Origin: Spirogloea muscicola
Lineage: Eukaryota > Streptophyta > Zygnematophyceae > Spirogloeales > Spirogloeaceae
Assembly: GCA_009602725.1 (NCBI GenBank)
Contig: WELB01000090.1
Span: forward strand, 452,955-516,954
Reading direction: 5' to 3'
Length of the DNA stretch: 64,000 nucleotides
Below are positions 11,912 to 22,800 of the stretch, piece after piece. Each line of letters opens with the position of its first letter. The stretch's first letter is position 1. Position numbers and translations under genes: made by a program. A model generated the notes under the pieces. It was not told the origin of the DNA. It saw only the letters and a list, made by a program, of their open reading frames with translations, and searched no databases.

Positions 11912-13548
11912 TCAGTTGTTCATCACTGTGTCCTGTCGGACGCTATCTTCCTTAGACCTGTACACATCTCCTTTGCTACCCAGATTGAAGGTGCTACCTG
12001 TGAAAATATTTTGAGGCACATCTGAGGAAGCAAGGAAGGACGGAGACGAGGGACCTGTGGCACCAAGTGAGGGTAAACCAGCCAGCTCAGGCTGGAGCAC
12101 AGCCTGAGCCGGCTGCCGGAAGCTAAAATCAACACCTCCCGAATTGTCCACCAGTAAGGTAGCCGCACTGTCGCCAAATATCCGAGTTTCGTACTCCTGC
12201 AATTGCTTGGCAATAGCTGGACCAGAAGCACAGCAAGGCAACTCAACCAAAGAGATAATTCATGTGACGTAGATAAATGTGATAAAGCTGGACAACGCCA
12301 ATGATCGCAGAAGCATTGAAAGCCTTGCCGCATTTTTAGGGTGGCAAAAGTGCCAGAACCTGCTTAAGTAGCTGACTGTTCAACTGCATGTATAATGTAC
12401 ACTGTAGAGATGCTTGCTCACATATGCTGATGCTTGTTGATGGTCGTCGCTCCTTCACCCATAGGTAGCTCTCTGGAAGCCGCCATTGCTTGTGATGCAT
12501 CAAGAATGAGATAACAACAGCTGGCGAACTGTGCAAGTACCGCCATTGATAGGCATAGTACAACATTCAGGACCAGCACAGATGTAGGATGGGACATGTG
12601 ACATGTTACTATGGAGCAGAGCTGGACATATAAAGCTTGACACGCTTAGCCTGCTTGACAATATCACTAGAGCTGACACAGAGAGGCGTCTAGTCCACCT
12701 TAGTATGTGGTCAACAAATCTGAGACAGCTGTGGCAGAGTTCAACGTTCAATATCATACCTGTTCTGACCAGACATACAGTGGACCAGAACACGCTGTTT
12801 CTCGTGCCCTGCTTGCTCTGTCAATGACAATCTCTGCTGATTCAGTTGCGCTCTATGATGCATTGCTGGTAGTCCCAGAATAGGTGATGCACTATTTGCA
12901 GCCGCCCGGTATAGGCTATGAGCCACTCCATCCTGCCTGCAGCCGGTAGCGAAGCATGTCAATGTTGGGGAGCTCACCAATGAAGGCCACGCAATCATCA
13001 AAGGGGATGCTTGTTCCACCTTTGTCGTCCTTGACACAGAAGTAGCTGAATGACTTCCGGTACAGATTTTGACACGAGGGAACCGTCTGCACAATGTCGA
13101 GGGCTGCTGCTTTTTACTCTCACGGAGAACCCCCGTTGCGATTGGCTCCTCACAGCCACTGTTTCTCAGAAGAACGCAATAGCTTGTTCTTTCTCCTGAA
13201 GCAGGAGAGGGATTGTGATATGTGCAGGCAAGAGCGAGCTTTCAAAGTCTTCTCAGAAACACGTTTGGGGCTGTCATTGTCAGCAGAATGTAGCACTTCG
13301 TTCTCACTCACATTCAGTATGCAGTTGATGCCTTGGGCTCGAAGAATCTCTGCACGGGACGCGTTATCATAACTGCCGAGGTACAGGAAGCCCGGGAGTA
13401 TCTCCGTGCTGAATGCGCTGTGCTGCTGCACCTTCTCCTCGCCCTCAATCAGACGGTGGCCGCACACCGCGCAGGGCTCGCCATCCGCGTAGTTGTGGTG
13501 GTGCTCGCAGATCTCGCAGGGGTTCTCGCGCTCCCGCTTTCTCATCAT
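11912..13548 (-). CDS. IBR5: IBR5-like dual-specificity phosphatase, 5 exons
   Basis: Predicted dual-specificity protein phosphatase of the plant IBR5 family (in Arabidopsis, linked to auxin and abscisic acid responses). Exons on minus are 13548-13312, 13086-12978, 12817-12760, 12528-12422 and 12216-11912. All are GT-AG and the phases close to 271 residues, close to the roughly 257 of Arabidopsis IBR5. The N-terminus MRKRERENPCEIC with further CxxCGH pairs (residues 11-32) is the characteristic IBR5 zinc-ribbon-like segment. FLYLGSYDNASRAEIL opens the phosphatase domain. TVPSCQNLYRKSF and KDDKG (candidate general acid near residue 99) follow. The active-site loop HCMSGQNR has Cys129 and Arg135, so the enzyme should be active. 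ESYLWVKERRPSTSI and QLQEYETRIFG complete the fold. Confidence 0.93.
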
Positions 13549-14119
13549 CCGCGGGTGGCCGCCAATGCCTGGGTGCTCTATGCCCCAGGCACGCTCGACC
13601 GCATCACGCCCGCGACCCTCTGCTTGGACGGCAAAGCCGCCGCCGGCGGTGGAGGGCAGGCCTCAATGGCGCGCCACGGATGCGGGAGGCGCCGCGGCCG
13701 CTCGCGCGGGCGCCGTAGCGCGCGTTGGGAGGCTCAGGAAGTGCAGTTGGAGGTCGGCCCAATGGTCAACGACGGGGCGGAGTGAGGCCGACGCCAGCCG
13801 AAACGACGGCTACAGTTACGGGCCGTGGCCCACCTTCAGAGGGATTTGCGCCAACGGCAGCATCAAGCGGAGAAAGACTGTCCTGTAGAGGGCGGGCAGG
13901 AGCGTGCCCCTTGACCAGCTCCCGTTCGTCTCTTCCACTGGTTTTCATTGCAATATCTTGTGCCTGAACAATGTATTGGCTTGAATCGGAAAGAAAGTGC
14001 TCGCCCATTCTTTATAGGCCTCCCTCTGCATTTCCCTTCTTTCCAGCACCTGTTGTGCCTCTTTGATTTTTGTGCATTCTTTTTTGGCTGGCTTCTGCCA
14101 GCTCCTCTTTTCTATGGAG
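13549..14119. other. 5' flank of the phosphatase gene, GC-rich
   Basis: GC-rich up to about 13900, presumably the promoter and leader of the minus-strand phosphatase gene. Open frames here on plus (for example 13333-13785) overlap the phosphatase first exon and are shadows. Around 13960-14110 short LINE-tail words appear (GAACAATGTATTGGCTTGAA, TTTTTGGCTGGCTTCTGCCA). Confidence 0.4.
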
Positions 14120-14590
14120 AGATCGTGTATTAGAAAGAAATGTAGGCCAAATGGCCAGGTACAAAGGCAAGCACATCTAAAAATCTACATAACCTACAGC
14201 AGATTGACCCGCTCAATAACCACGGGTCAAAATATAAAGGTCACTACTCGATGCATGAATACTAGATGCCAGGAACGGAAAATGGGCGAGCTCCTGCAGG
14301 GGGAATTCCGTGTATTAGAAATCAATGTAGGCCAAATGGCCAAGTACAAAGGCAAGTACATCTGAAGATCTACATAACCTGCAGCAGATTGGGCGAGCAA
14401 TTTCTTCTTTGATTGACCCAGGCTCTGCAGGGCTCCGTTTCTGGCACCTAGTATTCATGCATCGATTAGTGACCTTCATGTTTTGACCCGTGGTTATTGA
14501 GCAGGTCAATCTGTTGTAGGTTATGTAGATCTTCAAGATGTGCTTGCCTTTGTACTTGGCCATTTGGCCTACATTACTTTCTAGTACACG
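14120..14590. repeat. Three type-A LINE tails, two direct and one inverted
   Basis: Plus copies of the type-A tail begin near 14125 and 14310 (each reading GTAGGCCAAATGGCCA then GTACAAAGGCAAG). The same sequence is present reverse-complemented from about 14450 to 14590, including ATTCATGCATCGATTAGTGA and TTGACCCGTGGTTATTGAGC. The blocks start or end with the same GGAATTCC / GTGTATTAGAAA junction. The inverted copy could fold back on the direct ones. Confidence 0.65.
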
Positions 14591-14791
14591 GAATTCCCCT
14601 CTGCACTGATTGTTGCCTGAACAATGTATCGGCTGGCTTGAATTGGCCTCCCTTTCACTTCATGCGCACCACGCGCCTTCTCGCTTGCCGTCAGCAGCCC
14701 TCGTCGCGAGGGGAGGCGCTACTTGCGAGGCCACTGCGGAACCTTTCCTTTGCGCCGCCGCCGCGGCGGCGAGGCTGCGGAAGCGCGCATC

Positions 14792-16558
14792 ATGTCAGCC
14801 CGTGCGTTGCTACTCCGGGCCATCCGCCGCGCGCCGAGCTCCGCCGTAGCTGCGCGTGGCTGTACCAGCTGCCGGCCCCTTGGAAGCCATGCCGAAGATG
14901 CCCTCCAAAGCACGACATCTGCGAGAACGTCTACGGTTCACGGGACATTGCAGCTTCAGCGCACAGCGGCGCCACTGTCAGGGCTCTTCATTCGAAGAAG
15001 ATCGCTTGCAAGTAAGCAAGCAGGCGCGTCTATGAGCTGCAAGTCGTCTGTAGAGACCAGGAGCCACAAGGCTGTTCAAAGTCTGCTAAGCGATATTTTG
15101 CGCTACAGAGGCCGTCGTACCTGCTATTATCGGTCTCTGTAGTCTGTCCACTTCTAGGCATGCATGACACGACATGCGAGTGTTACAATCTCGTCTTGAT
15201 AACAAGGAGCTTGAGCATGCATGTGAAGGTTACTGATATCTTCGTCGTGCAGGTGCAGCTTCTTTCAACGTACTTCAAGTCAAGACGGACAGCGAGTTTG
15301 CTGCTGCTCTTGAAGCAGCAAAAGGTAAGGTGCCCCTGCACTAAGAAGAGCAGTGTGTCTGATCAGTTCCCTCAATCTCTAGTATAATGAATCTGAGAGT
15401 GCTACTCTGGCAAGCAATAAACTCAAAATTACCAGGATCAGGAGGTACCCACTGGTCACACTGGTCTCTACCTATTTACTTCTTGAAGGAGATTTGTTTA
15501 ACATGCAGACAAGCTGGCGGTTGTTGATTTTACAGCCAAATGGTGTGGCCCATGTACGATGACAGCCCTCTGCCTTTCCAAACGATTATGGTGGCTTCAG
15601 CGTCATGTATTAGCCTACCTAATGGATGCTTTGATATCTTTATGAGCTCGATAGGAGCAGGGCAATCTTTCCTCTTAGCTGCAAGTGAAGATCTTCACAC
15701 ACGCTGACATACCACTTTTTCCACAACAGCAAGGATGAGGACGAAGCCAGTACATGTAGTACAGGAGGGTGCAAAGGACAACTATGGCAATATAGTTCTT
15801 AGCATTAGTTACGTATCTGGGCGTGTTGCCCTTATGTGTGCTACTTATCACTGCTCACCTTTTATGATGAGGCTGTCAGGCAGAACAATCGCGCCAGCCT
15901 TTGAGCTTCTGAGCAACGAATTAGATCACGTTACCTTTGTGAAGGCTGACATCGATGAGGTAAGGCTCTGCATATCAGCCAGTTTAGGCACCTGCTGCAT
16001 CAGATTGTTGCTGATTCATGAGTACCGAAGTTGCTGATCAAGCACACCCTATTGAACAGCTTCTGAGTCGTCCTGTCCACTAATGCATCTTCTTTCGTCC
16101 TAAGGTGAGGGACTTCCTTGAGGAGAGTGCAAGCTGAGGCATCTCCCTTTGTTAAAACAGAAATCATTATTACAGTCATCATTATTTAGAGTGTGCTGAC
16201 ATCCCTGCATTTGAGCAGGAAGGCTTGCAGAAGACAGTAGCTGAAGCTGGGATTAGTGCTGTGGTGAGTGGCACTAGTGCTGGTGTGCTCAGACTGACAA
16301 TACTCATTCAATGGTGAACTTCTCCCACATGACTTGCTTATTCGTCCTGCATGCACACCACAAGCTCATAAAAGCAGTAGGCCTTTGTTGTCCCCTTGTC
16401 TGCTTTCTAAAAGAACTTCTGGCACGTTACCCCTGAAAATATGTTGTACGGTGCAGCCAACTTTTCACTTCTACAAGACATCCACAAAAATTGGAGAGTT
16501 CTCGGGTGCTGATGTTAAGAAATTGAAGGACATGGTCACAGTTCTACGACAAAAATAA
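14792..16558 (+). CDS. TRXO: Mitochondrial thioredoxin o, 6 exons
   Basis: Small disulfide reductase of the plant thioredoxin o type. Exons: 14792-15011, 15253-15324, 15509-15553, 15880-15959, 16219-16263 and 16457-16558; phases close to 187 residues. The first exon encodes an Arg/Ala/Ser-rich, acid-poor leader (MSARALLLRAIRRAPSSAVA), a likely mitochondrial presequence of about 70 residues. The mature part follows Arabidopsis TRXO1 closely: SFNVLQVKTDSEF, then VDFTAKWCGPC at residues 103-113 with both redox cysteines, IAPAFELLSNEL, FVKADIDE, and the cis-proline in ISAVPTFHFY (Pro155). The C-terminus GEFSGADVKKLKDMV is type-o-specific. An intron splits the codon of the second active-site cysteine. 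The expected partner is NADPH-thioredoxin reductase; this is family knowledge. Confidence 0.95.
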
Positions 16559-16559
16559 A

Positions 16560-16873
16560 AGGTGGTATGCTCACCAGCTTCAATCCAGGCTTGTTTTATG
16601 TCATCAACTTTCACTTTCTTCGTGTGCATCATGTGGCTCATCAGGATGCCCTTGACGTCACTGCGAGGTTGGTCTGTACATGTCCATTGTCCTGATGAAT
16701 GTTCGGAGGACAATCTTCAGAAGCTTAGAGGAAGCGGATGGGGTCATCACCCCATCAAAGTTGTCAAGCTGGAAAGTCTTTGTAGGACTCGCCTGCAACA
16801 GATCAGCTGCACAATGGAGCAAGCCTCTAGTTGTATCATGTGAGAATGACAGGCTACTGTTCACATACTTCAC
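16560..16873 (-). other. Possible exon(s) of an unrecognised minus-strand gene
   Basis: Just downstream of the thioredoxin stop, the minus strand has a good acceptor (TGTTGCAG ending at about 16792) leading into LDNFDGVMTPSASSKLLKIV and LRTFIRTMDMYRP. In another frame, SDVKGILMSHMMHTKKVKVD...IKQAWIEA stops at a good GTGAGC donor near 16577. The two frames do not join by a believable intron. This could be the end of a convergent gene or noise; I do not recognise the family. Confidence 0.25.
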
Positions 16874-17960
16874 AGTCTATTGAGGAAGTGTTCCAATGGT
16901 TGGTGCAAACATCTCTTCCTAGTGTTACATTACTTTTGGCGACGTCGTGGTGCTTCTTTCAGCATGCATACGAGCGTCGGGGTTGCAATATTGAGCTCTA
17001 AGCAGGGTGTCTCTACATATCTCTACTTGTCAGGGCAACTTATGGGGTACCTTAGTAGGGAGTACATATTGCAGTGGTGACATGGAGTTTGTTCAGTGCA
17101 TCAACCCAAATACTTAGCAAGCCGTACATGGCGTTAATTTTTTAAAGATTATACAGGTCATTGACTTGAACAAAATACCTGCTGAGATCGTCAGGCCGTG
17201 AAGTCACAAGTCCTCATTGCGCTTTGGCTGTTGACCACATGCACAGTTTGCTCTGCAGTCTGGTCAGCAAGGACACAGATGCCTGTATTCAATTTCCAAT
17301 GCATGCACAGCAGGCGAGCCATAGCTATGATTTAGCTCTGAACATCTGGAGCCAGCTGTTGACAACTGCAGCTGAAAAGGTTGTAGTGGGCAGCAATACG
17401 AGGAATGGTTGTCTTAAAGCCACTGGATGTGAGTGCGCCATTTGACAAACCTGGTGCTGTCAGAGAGAGCCCCAGCCTAACAATGTATGTTATTTTGCCC
17501 TTGTATCATTCACCAATTTGACGCTCTCTTTCATGCCTCATGCTTCTGTATTTTGGTAAGTCTTTCCTTGCAAGTTACAGCGATCTGCCTTCATAGCAGT
17601 GGTGAATAGTGCCGGCATTGGCTGTGGCGGCAGTGCTGGCCGTACGGCAGGTCTGCCGCCAAGTTGAAGAGTCATGACCACAGACTACCGTCCGATGCCT
17701 ATGATGGAGTGGAAGCATTACTTGCTCTCGTGTCCTCGTGCTCATGGAGAATCATATAACAAGGTTCGAATGGGCCAGACAAGTGCTAAGCACACAGCGA
17801 CTCAAGTGGCCACTAGGAGCTCAATATCCCCTGTTGAGCAGCCGCAGGTCAGAGGAAGTAGTGGTAGCGGGTCCTCTCTATAGCCAGAGGCTGCACAAGG
17901 TCTAAAGAGGCCACAATGCGCTAGTATTCCACACGCAAGTGGCTACCATCAATGGGTGCT
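16874..17960. other. Intergenic, nothing recognised
   Basis: AT-richer sequence with only short frames of no recognisable family. No tRNA, tandem repeat or LINE tail stands out. Confidence 0.4.
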
Positions 17961-18900
17961 CCCAACCCTAAAGTCAGCAGAATTAAGGAGAAGCAGCTTC
18001 CAGAAGATAAGAGATCAGTTCTTCTTCCAGAAAAGGCACGGAGAAGCTAGCTCTTCCATAGGAGGGCGAGGGCTGTCAAAGGCCAGCCCGAAAAGAATGG
18101 ACAAATGTAGCAAGGGAAACGCGGCTGCAAACGGGACTTATGAAGTGCGAATACTGCTGCTGGCATTGAGGGCGGCTGTGAAAGCCAACCGACTGCATAC
18201 AGACTTAATAATAGATATTAAAATTAGAAATAGGAAAAGAAGGAAGACTCTTTCAGTAGAAAGCGATGGCAGTGATTGGCAGCTCCAGAAAAGAGAATGA
18301 ACAAAGTTTGATTGATTGATTGGGCCAAAAAAGGGTCAAAACAACAAAACGACTCAGGTGGCTACTCGAGTGGCCAAGAAATAGCTCTTCCATTGTAAGC
18401 AAATGGCTGTGAGAGGCCAGGCCAGTGGAAAAATAGCTTGTCCAGGTAAGGCAATGCTTGTGAGAGGCCAGACCAAAGGAATGACCAAAGTCGGACTGAA
18501 GGGGGGAGAAGCTGCAGGGAAAGCGCGGCCAGATTGACTGGTGGCTGGGAAAGGCCAGCCCAAAAGAATGGACAAGGTCTGAGCGAGCACCTTCTTGAGT
18601 GCGAAGAGAAGCTGCACCGTCGTGCCGGCAAAGCCCTCGCTGCTGCCTCTGGGTCTGGCCAATTCCAGGAACCTAGCATCTCTGATCTGCGGCTGCTTAG
18701 CAGGGGTTACTGAGTGATGCGTAGCTGCTTAGTTTCTTTGTGTGCTTGTTTATCTTAGCGCTTCCCTGGCCCCCTTCTCGTACTATGTTCATTCTTTTTT
18801 GGGCTGGCTTTTCCAGCCCAAATCATCAATGGGGGGAGAAGGAAGAAGGACTCCGTGTATAAGAAACAAATGTAGGCCAATTGGCCAAGTACAAAGGCAA
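17961..18900. mobile_element. Cluster of LINE C-terminal and tail fragments
   Basis: Hairpin tails in minus orientation appear near 18060-18110, 18265-18290, 18375-18480 and 18535-18580 (GGCCAGCCC followed by AAAGAATGGACAA). On plus, 18600-18714 encodes the ORF end (RRAGKALAAASGSGQ, then SISDLRLLSRGY and stop), followed by its type-B tail: GAGTGATGCGTAGCTGCTTA, CGCTTCCCTGGCCCCCTTCT, and the perfect hairpin at 18801-18819. A type-A tail follows at 18855-18900. These look like insertions nested into one another. Confidence 0.6.
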
Positions 18901-19832
18901 GAAGGGGAGGGGGAGTAGGGAGGCGAAATTTTGCTAGTGATCGGCGCGACCCCACGCATGCCAATTGATGGCCCGCCCCCACCGCAGCGCGGCTCGTCGG
19001 AGTGGGCTAACCGCGGTGGGAGTTGTAAGCACCCAAAAGGTTGAGACGAGTCGGCTGACCGGGGCGTCCGGCGGGGGCCCGGCGGCTGACCCAGTTGACG
19101 AGGCGGCTAACTCCGCCAACCGGTTGGCAGCACGACCCTGCGGCTGACCCGGGTGACGGGGCTGCTAACGCCGCCAATTGGTCGGCAGAGCGAACCTCCC
19201 CCAGCCGGCCGGAGTGCAAGGCCCCCGGGTTGACCCGACCGCACGGTCGCCGCGACAGTCAGTCCCATTGGAAATGATTGGTTGTACAGCAGCTGGGGCC
19301 CCGCCCGGGGGAGATGGACCCGTGATCGGATCCGTCGGCGAATGGGGCCCCGGGACAAATCCCCGCCCTCCGCCCACCCGCGGATTCTTCCGGCCCCGGC
19401 GCGGCTGACTGCCCTTGACTGCCGCCCTCGCCGCAGCCGGCCCACGCGGCGACGGCGACGACGGGGCGCGGCGCGGCCGCCGCCATGGCCGCCCCCGCCG
19501 TCGACGGCGTCGCGCGGGCCCGGCGCTCCGACAGCCTCCTGCCGCCGCCTTCGCCGCCTTCGCCGCAGCTGTCGCCCGCCGGTCGCCGCTGCGAGCCGAG
19601 CGCCGGTCCGCCGCCGATCCGCCGGCGGCTATGACCGGCGGCGCGGATATGCGCAGGAGCGCCGGGAGCTGCCCGGCCTGATGCGGGCGCGCCGCGGAAC
19701 GACCAGGCCAGCTCGGCGCTGCGACGGAGGGCCGTCGATCCTCGTCTCCTCGGCACGTTCCTACGCGGCTTGGTTTGCTGGTGAGACGGTGCGTTGTGGC
19801 CTCCGGTAGAGGCCGGGGCGGCGCTCTCTTCG
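18901..19832. other. GC-rich flank with degenerate tandem repeats
   Basis: Very GC-rich DNA upstream of the BAR-domain gene, presumably its promoter and leader. Two diverged units of about 57 bases lie head to tail at roughly 19084-19140 and 19141-19198, sharing CGGCTGACCC, GCTAAC(T/G)CCGCCAA and GGTTGGCAGCACGA / GGTCGGCAGAGCGA. Several open frames cross this area on both strands because stop codons are rare in GC-rich DNA; none resembles a protein family. Confidence 0.4.
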
Positions 19833-22800
19833 ATGAAGTCCTTGCGACGGCTGGCCCACGGGGCCAAGGCACAGCCCCGTCAGGACGAGCCTGCGCCGGC
19901 GCTGGAGCAGCCGGAGGACGCCGAGGAGTTCGCGGAGCCTCTGAAGGTACATGCAGAACACTGCGCGCTCTGCGCCTGATGAGAGCGGACAGAAGCACGA
20001 ACCTCGAACGGCAGAAGTCCTTGTCCTGGTCAGTGGCTGGCTTGACTGCTAGAGAGAGGCACCAAGGACAGGACTCGGCGAGATCTTGTTAGCGAGGTAG
20101 AGAAAGACAAGCGAGTGATGCAGGTATCAAGGTGGAGCAATGAGGAGTGCCAAAGGCAGACCGGCAGACCAGCGCTCTGCATCATAGGGCCTTGGTTACC
20201 TTGGCTCTCAGGACTTTGTGCCTCTGCAGTGTCACAGCAATTCGTGTGTGCCACAGCACATAGTCCAGAGTGGAGGTAGCAGGGTTTATTGTCTTAACCA
20301 CTTCAAGGGTCTAGCAAAGAGGAGCAGCCGGCAACAAGATGAGTACCAGCTGCTTCGAGCTTTGGAGCAACAGTCTCGAGTGTAGAGCTTAGAAGCTTTG
20401 AAGCTTTGGAGCCCCAGGTCTTGAGCCTACTCGACACGATACTGTCACATGAACGAGGGCAGCAGAGAGCACAGTTGGCATCACACTGAGATGAGTCTGC
20501 TAAGACCTTGCGAAGACGAGGGTGGCCACCTAGACATTAGCGTCTGTACTGACTCCAGCTGACCATCTATACATGCTGGAGTTGTGCAGGAAGCACGGGC
20601 AACTCGCCTGAAGTACCAGAAGCTTCTCAAAGCATCGTATTGTCTTCGAGAGACTGCCAAAGGTGAGATGCTGCTGACAGCATCATTGGCCAGCAACCAA
20701 GCCCGGCTTGTTGCTGACTTTGTGGTCAGTGTGTGGGTGAGTGAGTGTGTCATTCTGTGATATTGTGATGCCAAGCTCAGTCAGAAGGAGTACTCCCTTG
20801 AGGTCAATGAGATTTATTGAGTAGCAGAGCAACGCAGTCAATGAGATTCATTGAGTAGCAGAGCAACGCAGTCAATGAGGTTTGTTGAGTAGCAGAGTAA
20901 TGCCTGAGTATCTTCCGCATGGATCTCTTGGCCGATGACTTCTTGCAAGTCTGTTGATTGACAGCGGTAGCCAAGGCCTCCTTGCATGTGGCTACCACAT
21001 TGGCAGAAACGTTTGGAACCAGCAAGGACAAGGGCATAGGTGAATCATTCTGACAACCTGCCCCCAAAATTCTGATCATCATAAGAGAATGAATGACTGG
21101 GATGTCTGGCACACTGTCTGACATACTTCGCCCTTGCGACAAAATCCCCAACCACTTCTTGCATAAGAGAGGCTGATAACAGGACCTATACTGTGCAGCA
21201 CAATATGTTAGGAATCAGCTTCATACATGGTAATGTCAATGCAACTATAACATTCGTTTGTGTGATGTGCAGGGGAGAGCTTCAGAACAGCGTCAAGAGT
21301 CCAGATGGACCTCTCAGCATTCATGAGCAGATATGTGAGAAAGCTTTGTAGACATGCACCCTTGTTTTACGGCAAGTGATATTCTTACACCGCTTCTTGT
21401 CATAAGTGGCTGTCACTTCTTTGGAAGTCGGTACCCTTACTCAGGCCCTGCTGTCTAGTGGGTCTTCACCTTTTCCTTGGGGCCACTTGTGCTTGCTGTG
21501 CAGAGCCGCTACATTGAGCAGACAATGCTTAGCTCATTGGAAGTACTACTGAAGGAATTGGATCAAGTGGAAGTGAGTGCCTCGTTGCTTGGCCATGAAG
21601 ATGTGCACGTTGATGAGAAGAAGCTTGTCTGACTGCTACGCGGATTCTTCAATCATAGCAAGCTTCAGAGATGTATGGTTTCAAGGCGCATTTGCCAGCT
21701 AGCAGTTCAGGTGGATGCCTGCCTTGCAAGACGCCTGCATTACTTATATGACCGGTCTTGCCGGTGCTCACGCTGACAAACCTCAATCTGATTGTGACAG
21801 GAGACCAATGACGCCTATGAGTTGAAGAGGTACAGTGCATCTACCTCCTGTGCTCCTCCCAACTTCCAGTGTCGTTGCTCGTCTCTGCTGCTAAATGGTC
21901 ATCACCTATGGATGATGTCAGTGTCTTGTATCTATGGTGTATTACTTGGTCCTGAGGGTTGATGCCTCTTCCTTGTTGAGGGCCTCTATCAGTAGTCAGT
22001 GATTGATTGCATGGCACATTGTGCTACTTCACATGATGTTCGTGTCTGACATGCAGTACTGGGCCTGCAGGGTTCAATATACTGAGCATCGCCTTCGGGC
22101 AGCCAGGTCAAAGCCTAGGGAGGGTTTAGGTTCCAAAGGAGAGGGCTCGCCTGCCAACGAGCTGCAGCAGGCCAAGGAGGAGTTTGATGAGATAGCAATG
22201 ACTTTGGGGTGCCGTCTGCTCTCGCTTGAGCAGAGGCAAGCCCGGAGCCTCATTTCGCAGCTTGCCAGGCACCACCGTGCACAGGTGCTTTTGCCACCAC
22301 TCTCATCTTACGTTGTATACCCCAAAGGCTTTAGGATCAAATCCGGAGCCTGATTCTTGCATCATCAGCTGGACCCGCAAAGCTCATACTGTCAAGCTCA
22401 AGTTCTCTGACAAGAACATCTCCAGCCTGCCGCTTGACGTGCCAGCTGTTTTAGTTGGGCAGTATTGAGAAGGTTGTTGAATTCAGTAACAGCTTGTAGT
22501 CAAATACTGCAAATTAACACTGCATGCTTGATCTCTCTGGTTTTGTTGTGCTTGACCTCTCTGATCTTGTTGTGGACTTGCGAACAGGTTGTCCTTCATA
22601 AGAAGTCGCTTCGCAGGCTGCACTTGGCAAGCTCGTACATTCATGCTGTTGCCATGGAGCAGCAAAGTGAGGTTCGGCTAGTGCCACTAGATGGTGAAGA
22701 TGACAACAGGGAGCTTGAGGATGAAACTGAGCAGGTCAGTCCTTGTTGCTGCTTGTGCTTGACAGCTACTTCAGTGAGGTGATCCACCCTAGCAGCTGGG

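Noticed and set aside
17761-17780. GGTTCGAAT word suggesting a tRNA T-arm
   Set aside because: No acceptor, D-arm or anticodon stem could be found around it.
18965-19998. Overlapping GC-rich frames on both strands, up to 277 codons
   Set aside because: Stop codons are rare in this composition; no motif, and six-way overlap is typical of non-coding GC-rich DNA.
20481-21151. Minus frames over the 34-base repeat region (97 and 115 codons)
   Set aside because: They lie antisense within BAR-gene introns, and the repeat length is not a multiple of three.
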